From positions 1 to 64,000 of the forward strand of contig SVSR01000002.1 of assembly GCA_015064205.1 (NCBI GenBank): a DNA stretch of 64,000 bases, written 5' to 3'. Under the pieces are notes generated by a model. The model was not told the DNA's origin and ran no database searches. It was given only the letters and a program-made list of their open reading frames with translations. Within the stretch, counting starts at the first letter, position 1; every line of letters begins with the position of its first letter. This DNA comes from Oscillospiraceae bacterium. GTDB lineage: Bacteria; Bacillota; Clostridia; Oscillospirales; CAG-272. The position numbers and the translations under genes are program-made. Below are positions 34,095 through 41,302 of the stretch, one piece after another.

Positions 34095-34123
34095 TTGATT
34101 TAATATAAATAATTGTGTATAAT
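34095..34123 (+). promoter_or_regulatory. Sigma-A promoter of the PflX-like gene
   Basis: TTGATT (34095-34100), 17 bp, TATAAT (34118-34123). Confidence 0.8.
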
Positions 34124-34156
34124 ATTATATATTGCCGCGTGAGGGTGATTATTAAG

Positions 34157-35068
34157 ATGAATTATTTAAAGTATTTTGAAAACGGATGCAGCCTTTGCCC
34201 GAGAAAGTGCATGGCAATAAGAACAGACAAGTCCTCTCGCGCTTATTGCAGGGCGGGCGCCGATATAATAGCTGCAAGAGCATCTTTGCACCTCTGGGAA
34301 GAACCGTGTCTTTCGGGCAACAGAGGCTCGGGAACTATATTTTTTTCAGGGTGTCAGCTAAACTGCATATTTTGCCAGAACTCCGAGATCTCCCACAATG
34401 CCAAGGGTAAGAGCATCTCACCAGAGAGGCTGTCCGAAATATTTTTTGAGCTTAAAGAAGCGGGAGCTCATAATATAAATCTCGTTTCTCCAACGCCCTA
34501 CATACCGCATATTATCAAGGCGGTAACTCTCGCAAAAAATCAGGGGTTTGGGCTTCCGATAGTATACAACTCTTCAGGATATGAAAGAGCAGAGTCCTTA
34601 CAATTGCTTGACGGGCTTATTGATATTTATTTGCCCGACTTCAAATATATGTCGGCAAAGCTTGCGAAAAAATATTCGGGCGCCAAAGACTATCCCGATG
34701 TTGCAAAGGTGGCCATTTGCGAAATGGTAAAGCAACAGCCCATGTGTGTTTTTGATAAAAACGGTATGTTGAAAAAGGGCGTTATCGTGCGCCATCTTGT
34801 ACTTCCCGGGTGTATCGGGGACTCAAAAGAGATAATAAAATATCTGTACTCGGAATACGGAGACAAGATATATTTCAGCATAATGAGCCAATACACGCCT
34901 CACGGCGAGCTTTCGCCTTATCCCGAGCTTGCGCGCAAGCTAAGCATAGAAGAGTATGAAAGCACCGTGAGCTTTGCTCAAGATACCGGCATAACGCAAG
35001 GCTTTATTCAGGACGGCGAAGCGGCAGAGGAAAGCTTTATCCCTGCCTTTGATTTTCGAGGAATATAA
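34157..35068 (+). CDS. Radical SAM protein, PflX/COG1313 type
   Basis: The 303-residue protein has N-terminal cysteines (CSLCPRKC, typical of PflX-like proteins) and the radical SAM motif FSGCQLNCIFCQN (CxxxxCxxC-type arrangement of the family, about 70-82). NLVSPTPYIPHI and LPDFKYMS follow. The family resembles pyruvate formate-lyase activases but its targets are not known. ATG 34157 is used instead of 34115 because GAGGGTG precedes it and the family starts with the Cys motif. A methyltransferase follows by 18 bases. Confidence 0.85.
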   Translation: MNYLKYFENGCSLCPRKCMAIRTDKSSRAYCRAGADIIAARASLHLWEEPCLSGNRGSGTIFFSGCQLNCIFCQNSEISHNAKGKSISPERLSEIFFELKEAGAHNINLVSPTPYIPHIIKAVTLAKNQGFGLPIVYNSSGYERAESLQLLDGLIDIYLPDFKYMSAKLAKKYSGAKDYPDVAKVAICEMVKQQPMCVFDKNGMLKKGVIVRHLVLPGCIGDSKEIIKYLYSEYGDKIYFSIMSQYTPHGELSPYPELARKLSIEEYESTVSFAQDTGITQGFIQDGEAAEESFIPAFDFRGI

Positions 35069-35086
35069 ATTAAGAGGATTTGTAAA

Positions 35087-35839
35087 ATGTCAGATCAATA
35101 CACAAGCATAGCTTCTCTTTACGACAGGCTGAATATGGAGACCGACTATAATGCGCTTGCCAATTTTCTTATTAAGAAGACAAAAGAGCACTATAGAAAT
35201 CCCGAAATGATACTCGACCTTGCATGCGGCACTGGTAAGCTGACCGCATGCCTTGCAGGGCGCGGATATGATATGACGGGCGTTGACCTGTCAGAAGAAA
35301 TGCTCCAGATAGCAAGCGAGCGTGCCCAAAAGAGCGGTCTTGACGTGCTCTTTCTTTGCCAGAACATGTGTGGCCTTGACCTTTACGGCACGTACGACGC
35401 CGTCTACTGTTGCTTTGACAGCTTAAACTACCTTACACGTCCGCATGAGCTTGCAAAATGCTTCAGTCTGGTACATAATTATCTCAACCCAGACGGAATA
35501 TTCATTTTTGACATGAATACACCCTACAAGTTTGAAAACATATATAAAGACAACAGCTATATACTCGAAGCAGAAGGGCTTTTCTGCGCATGGCAGAACT
35601 ATTATAACCCAAAAAGCAAGATGTGCGATTTTTACCTCACGTTTTTTGAAGAAACAAAAAACGGCGGGTATATCAGAAGCGACGAGGTTCAGAGAGAGCG
35701 CTGTTACAGCGAAAAAACAATACTCAAGGCGCTGAAAGACTCAAAGCTTGAGCTTATTGAAATAATCGGCGAGGACAAATCGTCTGCTCCGTCTGATACC
35801 GACGGCAGGCGCTATTATATAGCTCGCGCAAAAAAATAA
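35087..35839 (+). CDS. Class I SAM-dependent methyltransferase
   Basis: The 250-residue protein has motif I ILDLACGTGKLTACLAGRGYDMTGVDLSEEML (about 41-72) and YDAVYCCFDSLNYLTRP, a YcgJ/Methyltransf_25-like core with a beta-rich extension (about 150-220) as in small-molecule methyltransferases. The substrate is unknown. It lies between the PflX-like gene and hslO with short gaps, so probably one operon. Confidence 0.88.
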   Translation: MSDQYTSIASLYDRLNMETDYNALANFLIKKTKEHYRNPEMILDLACGTGKLTACLAGRGYDMTGVDLSEEMLQIASERAQKSGLDVLFLCQNMCGLDLYGTYDAVYCCFDSLNYLTRPHELAKCFSLVHNYLNPDGIFIFDMNTPYKFENIYKDNSYILEAEGLFCAWQNYYNPKSKMCDFYLTFFEETKNGGYIRSDEVQRERCYSEKTILKALKDSKLELIEIIGEDKSSAPSDTDGRRYYIARAKK

Positions 35840-35855
35840 ATCAGAGGATAAAATA

Positions 35856-36746
35856 ATGGCAGATAAAAAATCAAGAATACTTCGCGTTATGACGCGCGAC
35901 GGAAGCGCACGCGCTTTCGCAATAGACTCAACAAGTATTGTAAACGATGCACTTCGCTTTCACAATACCGCACCGACGGCAACAGCGCTTTTGGGCAGAA
36001 CTCTCACGGCCGCATCCATGATGGGTACGCTCCTCAAAGACCCCGGCAATACTCTCACACTCACGATAAGAGGTGACGGCCCTGCCGGCACAACTCTTGC
36101 CGTTTCCGATTACAGCGGTAACGTTAAGGGGTATATTGCTAATCCTGAGGTGGATATTCCGAGAAAGCCAAGCGGTAAGCTTGACGTTTCGGGTGCAGTT
36201 GGCTACGGCACGCTCAGCGTTGTAAAGGATATCGGTCTGAAAGAGCCGTACAGCGGCATGATAGAGCTTGTCAGCGGCGAGATAGCCGAGGACGTTACGC
36301 AGTACTTTATGGTCAGCGAGCAAACACCGAGCGCATGCGCTCTCGGCGTTCTTGTAAGCCCCGACCGCACGTGCCTTGCGGCAGGCGGACTGCTTATCCA
36401 GCTTCTGCCCTTTGCAGACGATGAAACGGTTGGCAAGATCGAAAAGAACCTTGCGTATTTTAACAACATCTCCGCGCTCGTCGCCGAGGGCAAGAGCGTT
36501 CACGAGCTTATAGCACTCGCTCTTGAAGGTGTTGAATATGACGTTTTTGACGAGATAGAGGTAGGATATGCCTGCGATTGCTCCCGAGAGAGAATGGAGC
36601 GCGCAGTTATCAGCGTTGGCAAAAAGGACATTTGCGAGATTTTCGAGGAATGTAAAGCAGAAAATAAGCCTGAAGAAATTGAAATATGCTGCCAGTTCTG
36701 CGATAAAAAATACAAGTTCGGCAGAGAAATTTTAGAAAACTTTTAA
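35856..36746 (+). CDS. hslO: Redox-regulated chaperone Hsp33
   Basis: The 296-residue holdase is activated by oxidation. The N-terminal domain is intact (RAFAIDSTSIVNDALRFHNTAPTATALLGRTLTAASMMG). The C-terminal zinc-switch region has CDC (in YACDCSRERME) and CCQFC, giving the CxC...CxxC zinc ligands. Length is normal. It ends the three-gene unit that starts with the PflX-like gene. Confidence 0.95.
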   Translation: MADKKSRILRVMTRDGSARAFAIDSTSIVNDALRFHNTAPTATALLGRTLTAASMMGTLLKDPGNTLTLTIRGDGPAGTTLAVSDYSGNVKGYIANPEVDIPRKPSGKLDVSGAVGYGTLSVVKDIGLKEPYSGMIELVSGEIAEDVTQYFMVSEQTPSACALGVLVSPDRTCLAAGGLLIQLLPFADDETVGKIEKNLAYFNNISALVAEGKSVHELIALALEGVEYDVFDEIEVGYACDCSRERMERAVISVGKKDICEIFEECKAENKPEEIEICCQFCDKKYKFGREILENF

Positions 36747-36802
36747 ATAATACTCCCGACCTGATAATATGTTGCCGTTCTAAATTTGTAGTGTTTTTCG
36801 CT

Positions 36803-36877
36803 GTAGGGCGGGGGTTCACTCCCGCCGGTTCGTACGATGTAAGCCTTTGTTGCGGCAGGAGCAAGCCCCTGCCCTAC
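36803..36877. repeat. Dispersed inverted-repeat element, copy 2
   Basis: The arms gtagggcgggggttcactcc and gcggcaggagcaagcccctg...ccctac are inverted relative to each other over ~25 bp, each able to fold on itself, with a 23-bp centre. It is located after hslO. Compare 336-415 and 61953-62028. Confidence 0.85.
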
Positions 36878-36932
36878 AAAAATGCGATGTGCTTAATTTG
36901 GAAGACAAAAGGCTGTTGGGATTGATAATAAA

Positions 36933-36967
36933 ATAAGCGCTTCCCGATAACGGGAAGCGCATTTTTT
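36933..36967. terminator. Terminator between the repeat element and the methylglyoxal-synthase-like gene
   Basis: GCGCTTCCCG/CGGGAAGCGC stem with a 4-base loop; T-rich on both strands. It can end the minus-strand MinD-like operon and also hslO transcripts. Confidence 0.9.
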
Positions 36968-37412
36968 ACATTGATTTGCTCTTGTTCTGGTTATACTCAG
37001 ACGTGGGATTTACAAATTTACGCCAATCAAGTCCGCCGCTTTCAAGCGCCATTACAAGTATTTCCGCCGTTGCAATATTCGTTGCTATCGGCACGTTTGA
37101 AACATCGCACATTCTCAGAAGATGATCCTCAATTTCCGTTTCCGCCATCGATTCATTCATCTCTGCTGTAGTATCTCTGAAAAAGAGTACAAGGTCGATC
37201 TCATTATACGCAATTCTAGAGGTTATCTGCTCGGCTCCGCCGTATGTTCCCGACAAAAGCTTTTCGATAGTAAGTCCTGTTGCTTCTTCAACGTATTTGC
37301 CTGTTATTCCTGTTGCACATATCTTGTGCTTACTGAGTATTCCGCAATATGCTATGCAAAACTGAGCCATCAATTCTTTTTTCTTATCGTCTGCAATTAT
37401 AGCTATAACCAT
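36966..37412 (-). CDS. Methylglyoxal-synthase-like domain protein lacking key catalytic residues
   Basis: The 148-residue protein keeps the fold signature of MgsA (ATGITG, FFRD, CDVSNVPIATNIATAE). Several positions essential in E. coli MgsA are changed. The catalytic Asp71 in GGDQQ reads GGAEQ (residue 60 = Ala), His19 in AHD reads ADD, and the PHDPD region with His98 is replaced by a longer acidic stretch. It is thus probably not a methylglyoxal synthase and may bind a phosphate ligand. I use ATG 37412 (GGAAAGGG upstream) rather than TTG 37421. It follows the MinD-like gene, the same neighbourhood as mgsA in min clusters. Confidence 0.8.
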   Translation of the reverse strand: MVIAIIADDKKKELMAQFCIAYCGILSKHKICATGITGKYVEEATGLTIEKLLSGTYGGAEQITSRIAYNEIDLVLFFRDTTAEMNESMAETEIEDHLLRMCDVSNVPIATNIATAEILVMALESGGLDWRKFVNPTSEYNQNKSKSM

Positions 37413-37441
37413 TTGATTCAACCCTTTCCTAAATACTTGTA

Positions 37442-38248
37442 TTACTCGCCTGTTGATTTAAGAACTTTTTTATAATCCTTGCCCGAAAAATCCTCAAACA
37501 GGGGTATCTGCCTGCCGCACAGCCTTTTTGCGATATTTATAAAAGCCGCACGGGCGTTATTGTTTCTTTTAAGCTTGTTTATGAGCTCTCCGCTCTCCTG
37601 ATGTATCATAAGCGCTCTGTCGTAAGGCACGATTCCCAAAAGCATCGTTTTTGAAGAATCTATCATCTCTATTATGCCCGATCTGTCGGACATAAGTGCG
37701 CTTTTTACGTCAAAGCTGTTGATAATAAGCCTCTGCTTTGCCACACCGAATTCACCAAGCAACTCGCTTGTGAATATAGCGGCGCGTATAGCCGACGGCA
37801 TATGAGAGCATACGATAAGCGCCTGGTCACATACGGGAGCCGACAAAGCAATAGATTCGTCGTCCGCCGCAGGCGCGTCGATAATGATATAGTCAAAGCC
37901 CTTTCCTTCCACCCTGTATTCACGTGCAGCTTCTACAAGTGATGCAAAAGCTTCGGGTGAAACTTCGGCATGCCTGTCTCCGGGAGCTGAGAGAAAATAA
38001 AGAGAGGGAAATTCAGTATCACAAACAATAGCACGCTCAAGCGTACATCTTTCATTTACAACGTCGTACAGATTGAACACCGCGCTGTTTTCAAAGCCCA
38101 TTATCAGATCAAGGCATCTCATTCTGAAATCGCAGTCGATAGCAAGAACACTATATCCTGCCATAGCCAGCGCCATTGACAGATTTGCGGCAACGGTTGA
38201 TTTACCGATTCCGCCTTTACACGATGTTACAAGAACTGTTTGTGACAT
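37442..38248 (-). CDS. MinD/ParA-family ATPase
   Basis: The 268-residue ATPase has the deviant Walker A CKGGIGKST (Lys11, Lys16), switch I IDCDFRMRCLDL and switch II DYIIIDAPAAD. It resembles MinD, which dimerises on the membrane with ATP and positions division inhibitors. A clear C-terminal amphipathic membrane-targeting helix is not obvious, and no minC or minE is adjacent, so the partner is uncertain. The track start 38353 overlaps the promoter; ATG 38248 has GGAGAG upstream. Confidence 0.85.
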   Translation of the reverse strand: MSQTVLVTSCKGGIGKSTVAANLSMALAMAGYSVLAIDCDFRMRCLDLIMGFENSAVFNLYDVVNERCTLERAIVCDTEFPSLYFLSAPGDRHAEVSPEAFASLVEAAREYRVEGKGFDYIIIDAPAADDESIALSAPVCDQALIVCSHMPSAIRAAIFTSELLGEFGVAKQRLIINSFDVKSALMSDRSGIIEMIDSSKTMLLGIVPYDRALMIHQESGELINKLKRNNNARAAFINIAKRLCGRQIPLFEDFSGKDYKKVLKSTGE

Positions 38249-38298
38249 AATTCTCTCCGCTATATCATATACGCATACACACTTGCATTTACTATAAT

Positions 38299-38328
38299 AT
38301 GATACCATATTCCAGGTAACATTGTCAA
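38299..38328 (-). promoter_or_regulatory. Promoter of the MinD-like operon
   Basis: On the minus strand TTGACA (38328-38323), 18 bp, TATCAT (38304-38299) with a TGG extended -10. Confidence 0.75.
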
Positions 38329-38424
38329 TAGCACATTGGTGATTTTCTAACAAATGGAGAGATTATTTTAATTATTTTTGCTCAAAAGTAACAAATGAAA
38401 AAAGTATTTCGGAAAATTGTGTGA

Positions 38425-38691
38425 TCAGGAATCAAAGCCCAATGCCTCACACATAAACGAAGCCGCAAAGCGCACGCCTTTTATAAAAGCTTCTTTTTGA
38501 GAAAGGTCGTTTAATTCTTGTATGCAATTCTCAAGCTTTGTGAGGGTATCCATTTCTTTTTCATTGAGAGTTTCTTTGAGCTTATCTTCGTTTCTGACGA
38601 TCAAACCCAAAAGCTCGCTTCTTTGCTCTTCGTTTTCATTGGTATCTGTCATATCGTACGAATACCACAATTCTTCAAGTAAATTTTTCAT
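38425..38691 (-). CDS. DUF6809-family small protein
   Basis: The 88-residue, all-helical acidic protein starts MKNLLEELWYSYDM and ends in FIKGVRFAASFMCEALG. This matches the DUF6809 pattern of small accessory proteins common in Clostridia and their mobile or phage-like regions. Function is unknown. It is transcribed divergently from an XRE regulator across a 120-bp region holding three palindromes, so it is very likely controlled by it. GGAGGAAAA precedes the ATG. Confidence 0.75.
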   Translation of the reverse strand: MKNLLEELWYSYDMTDTNENEEQRSELLGLIVRNEDKLKETLNEKEMDTLTKLENCIQELNDLSQKEAFIKGVRFAASFMCEALGFDS

Positions 38692-38708
38692 AATTTTTCC
38701 TCCTTAAC

Positions 38709-38724
38709 GCAACTTTTAAGTTGC
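38709..38724. promoter_or_regulatory. Palindromic operator candidate 1
   Basis: GCAACTTTTAAGTTGC is a perfect 16-bp palindrome just downstream of the DUF6809 promoter -10 element, within its leader. Confidence 0.7.
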
Positions 38725-38732
38725 CAAACGCT

Positions 38733-38762
38733 ATTATAGCATCTTTTAGGTTGCATTGTCAA
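38733..38762 (-). promoter_or_regulatory. Sigma-A promoter of the DUF6809 gene
   Basis: On the minus strand TTGACA (38762-38757), 18 bp, TATAAT (38738-38733). Operator candidate 2 fills the spacer. Confidence 0.85.
38739..38754. promoter_or_regulatory. Palindromic operator candidate 2
   Basis: GCATCTTTTAGGTTGC is an imperfect copy of candidate 1, lying between the -35 and -10 of the DUF6809 promoter, where a bound repressor would block RNA polymerase. Confidence 0.7.
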
Positions 38763-38764
38763 GT

Positions 38765-38780
38765 GCATTCTATAAGATGC
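38765..38780. promoter_or_regulatory. Palindromic operator candidate 3
   Basis: GCATTCTATAAGATGC is a third related site, immediately upstream of the extended -10 (TGGTATAAT, 38782-38790) of the XRE gene, consistent with autoregulation. Confidence 0.65.
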
Positions 38781-38781
38781 A

Positions 38782-38790
38782 TGGTATAAT
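38782..38790 (+). promoter_or_regulatory. Extended -10 promoter of the XRE gene
   Basis: TGGTATAAT is present with no good -35 at 17 bp; operator candidate 3 occupies that region. Confidence 0.6.
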
Positions 38791-38811
38791 GAACAAAAAG
38801 GAGGCTATAAA

Positions 38812-39036
38812 ATGAATTATTATCAAAGAATAAAAGATTTACGAGAAGATCACGATTATAAACAAACAGATATTGCAAAAATTTTAGGAACATCAAGACA
38901 ACAGGTAGGAAGATGGGAAAATGGTCTTCAAATGATGGGGGTTGATAAATACATCATTCTTGCCAAATTTTACAACGTATCTGCCGATTATCTGCTCGGT
39001 CTTATCGACACGCCCAGAAAACTAAGAGAAGAATAA
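38812..39036 (+). CDS. XRE-family transcriptional regulator
   Basis: The 74-residue protein has a Cro/C1-type HTH (IKDLREDHDYKQTDIAKILGTSRQQVGRWENG) covering residues 7-38 and a helical end (ILAKFYNVSADYLLGLIDTPRKLREE), the standard layout of small repressors. AAAGGAGG precedes the ATG. The three 16-bp palindromes in the divergent region are its most likely operators. A Fic gene follows 112 bases downstream with its own promoter. Confidence 0.88.
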   Translation: MNYYQRIKDLREDHDYKQTDIAKILGTSRQQVGRWENGLQMMGVDKYIILAKFYNVSADYLLGLIDTPRKLREE

Positions 39037-39084
39037 AGACTTGGATTTATTCAAAGCCTTCTCCGTCCGAGAATGCTATTGCTC

Positions 39085-39114
39085 TTGACACTACGCGTGC
39101 AAAGATGATATACT
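39085..39114 (+). promoter_or_regulatory. Sigma-A promoter of the Fic gene
   Basis: TTGACA (39085-39090), 18 bp, TATACT (39109-39114). Confidence 0.8.
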
Positions 39115-39148
39115 ATGAATAATGAAACGTCAAAAAAGAGGATTCATT

Positions 39149-39811
39149 ATGAACTATGAAAACAAATATACGCTTACGCCCGAGCAAAGCCTTTTTCTTG
39201 CAAAAAAGAAATGGGATGAAAACGTATACTGCGGCATGAGAATGGAAAACCGCGCTGTCACCTTTCCGCAGACTCAGACCATATTAAACGGCGTAAACGT
39301 TCCAAACGTACACCTTGACGATATTCAGGCTATTCTGAATATGCGCGACGCGTGGCGCTATCTTATGAGCAGTATAAACGAGCCTTTGAACGTTGAGTAT
39401 ATGTGCACGCTGAACGAGTATATAGCACGCAATGAAGCTCTCGAATGGGGAAAGTTAAGAAACGGAGCTGTCGGCATCTCGGGAACAGATTATCAACCGC
39501 CTTTGCCCGAATATGATACTGTGTCATCAGAACTTGAAAGCATACTCTGTGCCGATACAACAGCCACAGAAAAAGCATTAAACGCTTTCGCTTGGGGCGC
39601 AAGAGGACAATTCTTTTGGGACGGCAATAAGCGGACGAGTCTGACGGTAGCCAACAAAATACTCGTCTCTGCCGGTGTCGGAATACTGACAATTACCGAC
39701 AAGCATATGGAACGATTCAACGGGTATTTACTTGATTTCTATAATACAGGTGAAGCAGAAGTGCTTAAACGGTTCTTGTATGATAACGCAATTCAGGGAC
39801 TCGCGCTATAA
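39149..39811 (+). CDS. Fic/DOC-family protein with Gln in place of the catalytic His
   Basis: The 220-residue protein has the Fic fold: an upstream LNEYIARNEALEWGKLRNGAVGISGTDYQPP segment that matches the flap region, and a core motif ARGQFFWDGNKRTSL at about residue 150. Canonical Fic enzymes have HxFx(D/E)GN(G/K)R; here the His is Gln (codon CAA), whereas Phe, Asp, Gly, Asn, Lys and Arg are kept. AMP transfer normally needs the His, so the activity may be absent or different. ATG 39149 (AGAGGA upstream) is preferred to 39122. No antitoxin-like inhibitor gene is adjacent except the XRE gene upstream. Confidence 0.85.
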   Translation: MNYENKYTLTPEQSLFLAKKKWDENVYCGMRMENRAVTFPQTQTILNGVNVPNVHLDDIQAILNMRDAWRYLMSSINEPLNVEYMCTLNEYIARNEALEWGKLRNGAVGISGTDYQPPLPEYDTVSSELESILCADTTATEKALNAFAWGARGQFFWDGNKRTSLTVANKILVSAGVGILTITDKHMERFNGYLLDFYNTGEAEVLKRFLYDNAIQGLAL

Positions 39812-39815
39812 TAAA

Positions 39816-39850
39816 ATGACAAAAAGGCATCCTTGCAGATGCCTTTTCTG
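39816..39850. terminator. Bidirectional terminator between the Fic gene and glyA
   Basis: AAAAAGGCATC/GATGCCTTTT stem with a short loop; T or A runs on each side between convergent genes. Confidence 0.88.
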
Positions 39851-39858
39851 TTGTCTTA

Positions 39859-41103
39859 TCAGATATAAAGCGGATATTTTTCGCAGATCTTCGTTACTTC
39901 GGCTCTTATATAGTCTGCGCTGTTGTCAAAGTCCTTAGCCGCAAGTGCGATAAGCTCGCCGAGCTTTACCATTTCTTCTTCTCCAAGTCCGCGTGACGTT
40001 ACTGCGGGCGTTCCTACTCTGATGCCGCTTGTGATAAACGGGGACTGTGGATCATCGGGAATTGCGTTCTTGTTTACTGTGATGTACACTTCGTCAAGGC
40101 GCTTTTCGAGGTCCTTACCCGTAACTCCTACGTTTCTGAGATCAAGGAGTATAAGGTGATTGTCAGTACCGCCCGATACGAGATCAAGTCCGTTCTTCTT
40201 TAAGGAATCTGCAAGAACCTGTGCGTTCTTTACTATCTTCTGCTGATATGCCTTAAACTCAGGTGTGAGCGCTTCGCCGAAGCATACCGCCTTTGATGCG
40301 ATAACGTGCATAAGCGGTCCGCCCTGTGTTCCGGGGAATATCGCCTTGTCTATCTGCTTTGCAAGCTCTTCACGGCAGAGTATCATACCGCCGCGGGGTC
40401 CGCGCAGGGTCTTATGAGTTGTTGTTGTAACAACGTCGGCATATTCAACGGGGTTCGGATGAAGTCCTGCGGCAACAAGTCCTGCGATGTGCGCCATGTC
40501 TACCATGAAATATGCACCGACGCTCTTTGCTATCTCGGAAATACGCTTGAAATCGATTATTCTCGGGTATGCAGACGCGCCTGCAACGATGAGCTTCGGC
40601 TTGCACTCGCGTGCGGTCGCTTCAAGCTTATCATAGTCGATACGGTGTGTTACACTGTCAACGCCGTAAGGTACGAAATTATAATTTTTACCTGACATAT
40701 TAACGGGGCTTCCGTGCGTAAGATGTCCGCCGTGAGCAAGATTCATACCGAGTACGGTATCGCCCGTTTCAAGAAGTGCAAAATATACGGCAAGGTTCGC
40801 CTGCGCTCCGCTATGGGGCTGAACGTTAGCGTGCTCTGCTCCGAAAAGTTTCTTTGCACGTTCGCGCGCTATATTTTCTGCAACGTCAACACATTCGCAA
40901 CCGCCGTAATAACGCTTTGAGGGGTAACCCTCCGCGTACTTGTTTGTAAGAACGGTTGCCATTGTTGCCATAACTGCGGGAGAAACAACGTTTTCGGAAG
41001 CGATGAGCTCAAGGCCTCTCTGCTGACGGGCAAATTCGTTCTTGACTGCAGCGCCTACTTCCTTGTCGTTCTCGCAGATAAAATCCATAATATTTCTTAT
41101 CAT
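39859..41103 (-). CDS. glyA: Serine hydroxymethyltransferase
   Basis: The 414-residue PLP enzyme interconverts serine and glycine with tetrahydrofolate. Motifs: [63 protein letters not shown] and the PLP-lysine loop [15 protein letters not shown] (Lys in THKT). Length is normal. Single-gene unit with its own promoter. Confidence 0.98.
   Translation of the reverse strand: MIRNIMDFICENDKEVGAAVKNEFARQQRGLELIASENVVSPAVMATMATVLTNKYAEGYPSKRYYGGCECVDVAENIARERAKKLFGAEHANVQPHSGAQANLAVYFALLETGDTVLGMNLAHGGHLTHGSPVNMSGKNYNFVPYGVDSVTHRIDYDKLEATARECKPKLIVAGASAYPRIIDFKRISEIAKSVGAYFMVDMAHIAGLVAAGLHPNPVEYADVVTTTTHKTLRGPRGGMILCREELAKQIDKAIFPGTQGGPLMHVIASKAVCFGEALTPEFKAYQQKIVKNAQVLADSLKKNGLDLVSGGTDNHLILLDLRNVGVTGKDLEKRLDEVYITVNKNAIPDDPQSPFITSGIRVGTPAVTSRGLGEEEMVKLGELIALAAKDFDNSADYIRAEVTKICEKYPLYI
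41044..41072 (-). other. N-terminal catalytic-region codons of glyA with alternative in-frame start
   Basis: Seven residues in, an in-frame ATG (in MIRNIMDFI) offers a second possible start. The first ATG (41103) is preferred, as AAGGAAATGG precedes it. Listed only to record the uncertainty. Confidence 0.3.
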
Positions 41104-41143
41104 GATGCCATTTCCTTTCAGGGATTATAAAAAATTCCCTTTA

Positions 41144-41172
41144 ATTATAACATAGTTATTGACTTTTGGCAA
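41144..41172 (-). promoter_or_regulatory. Sigma-A promoter of glyA
   Basis: On the minus strand TTGCCA (41172-41167), 17 bp, TATAAT (41149-41144). Confidence 0.85.
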
Positions 41173-41211
41173 CAGTATTATTATAAATTATCATTTAATT
41201 CTGTATTTTAC

Positions 41212-41240
41212 TTGAATTTTGGGAAAATATATGGTATAAT
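41212..41240 (+). promoter_or_regulatory. Sigma-A promoter of gpmI
   Basis: TTGAAT (41212-41217), 17 bp, TATAAT (41235-41240) with a TGG extended -10. Confidence 0.85.
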
Positions 41241-41302
41241 CTTTGGGTATTGCAATAAGTCTCAGGCGAAAACGTCTCGCCTTTGGAAAGGAAGATTTTA
41301 GT

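Noticed and set aside
38425-39811. Integrated mobile element around the XRE and Fic genes
   Set aside because: No integrase, transposase, flanking direct repeats or tRNA junction is visible, though the gene content would fit one.
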